Of a DNA stretch of 7,283 nt, positions 7,250 to 7,283 are shown piece by piece. Within the stretch, counting starts at the first letter, position 1. Each line of letters begins with the position of its first letter. The notes beneath the pieces are model-generated. The model ran no database searches and was not told where the DNA came from. It saw nothing but the letters and a program-made list of their open reading frames with translations. The stretch is taken from contig WJIO01000395.1 in assembly GCA_014730235.1 (NCBI GenBank), positions 1 through 7,283 on the forward strand, in the 5' to 3' direction. A program made the translations under genes and the position numbers. The DNA is from Candidatus Poribacteria bacterium (GTDB taxonomy: Bacteria > Poribacteria > DTPJ01 > WJIO01).

Positions 7250-7283
7250 GCATATAGAAGTTTCTTATTTTTAACACATTGAA

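Overview
The window holds five protein-coding genes, all read from the minus strand, with no RNA gene and no CRISPR array. Base composition is moderately AT-rich by eye, most strongly in the polysaccharide-export gene and least in the enolase-superfamily gene. A Wza-type outer-membrane polysaccharide export protein points to a diderm (Gram-negative type) bacterium. I cannot assign a phylum from the sequence. An EF-G gene outside the usual rpsL-rpsG-fusA-tuf string, together with a sugar-acid enzyme pair, is common in many environmental lineages and does not settle it.

Layout in transcription order, from high to low coordinates. The right end (6979-7283) is non-coding and carries a 69-bp nested inverted repeat (7181-7249) that looks like a dispersed REP/MITE-type element. 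Next come two closely spaced genes: a mandelate racemase/muconate lactonizing enzyme-family protein (5833-6978) and a xylose-isomerase-like TIM-barrel sugar isomerase/epimerase (5068-5808). They are 24 nt apart and look like one catabolic operon for a sugar or sugar acid that cannot be named from sequence alone. A perfect 16-bp-stem hairpin (5027-5060) sits 7 nt after the second gene and probably ends this unit.

A strong sigma70-type promoter (4950-4978) then starts a second unit: elongation factor G (2795-4891), an AI-2E/PerM-family membrane protein (about 1590-2765) and a polysaccharide export protein with SLBB domains (1-1553, cut by the window edge). Gaps are only 29 and 36 nt with no visible terminator, so the three are probably co-transcribed. 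This would tie an EF-G gene to an envelope permease and an exopolysaccharide channel.

Nothing here amounts to a convincing new system. The points most worth a second look are the repeated N-terminal export domains of the SLBB protein, the EF-G/envelope gene linkage with its 10-codon ORF at the junction, the hairpin whose T-rich flank is on the unexpected side, and the nested palindrome near the right end.
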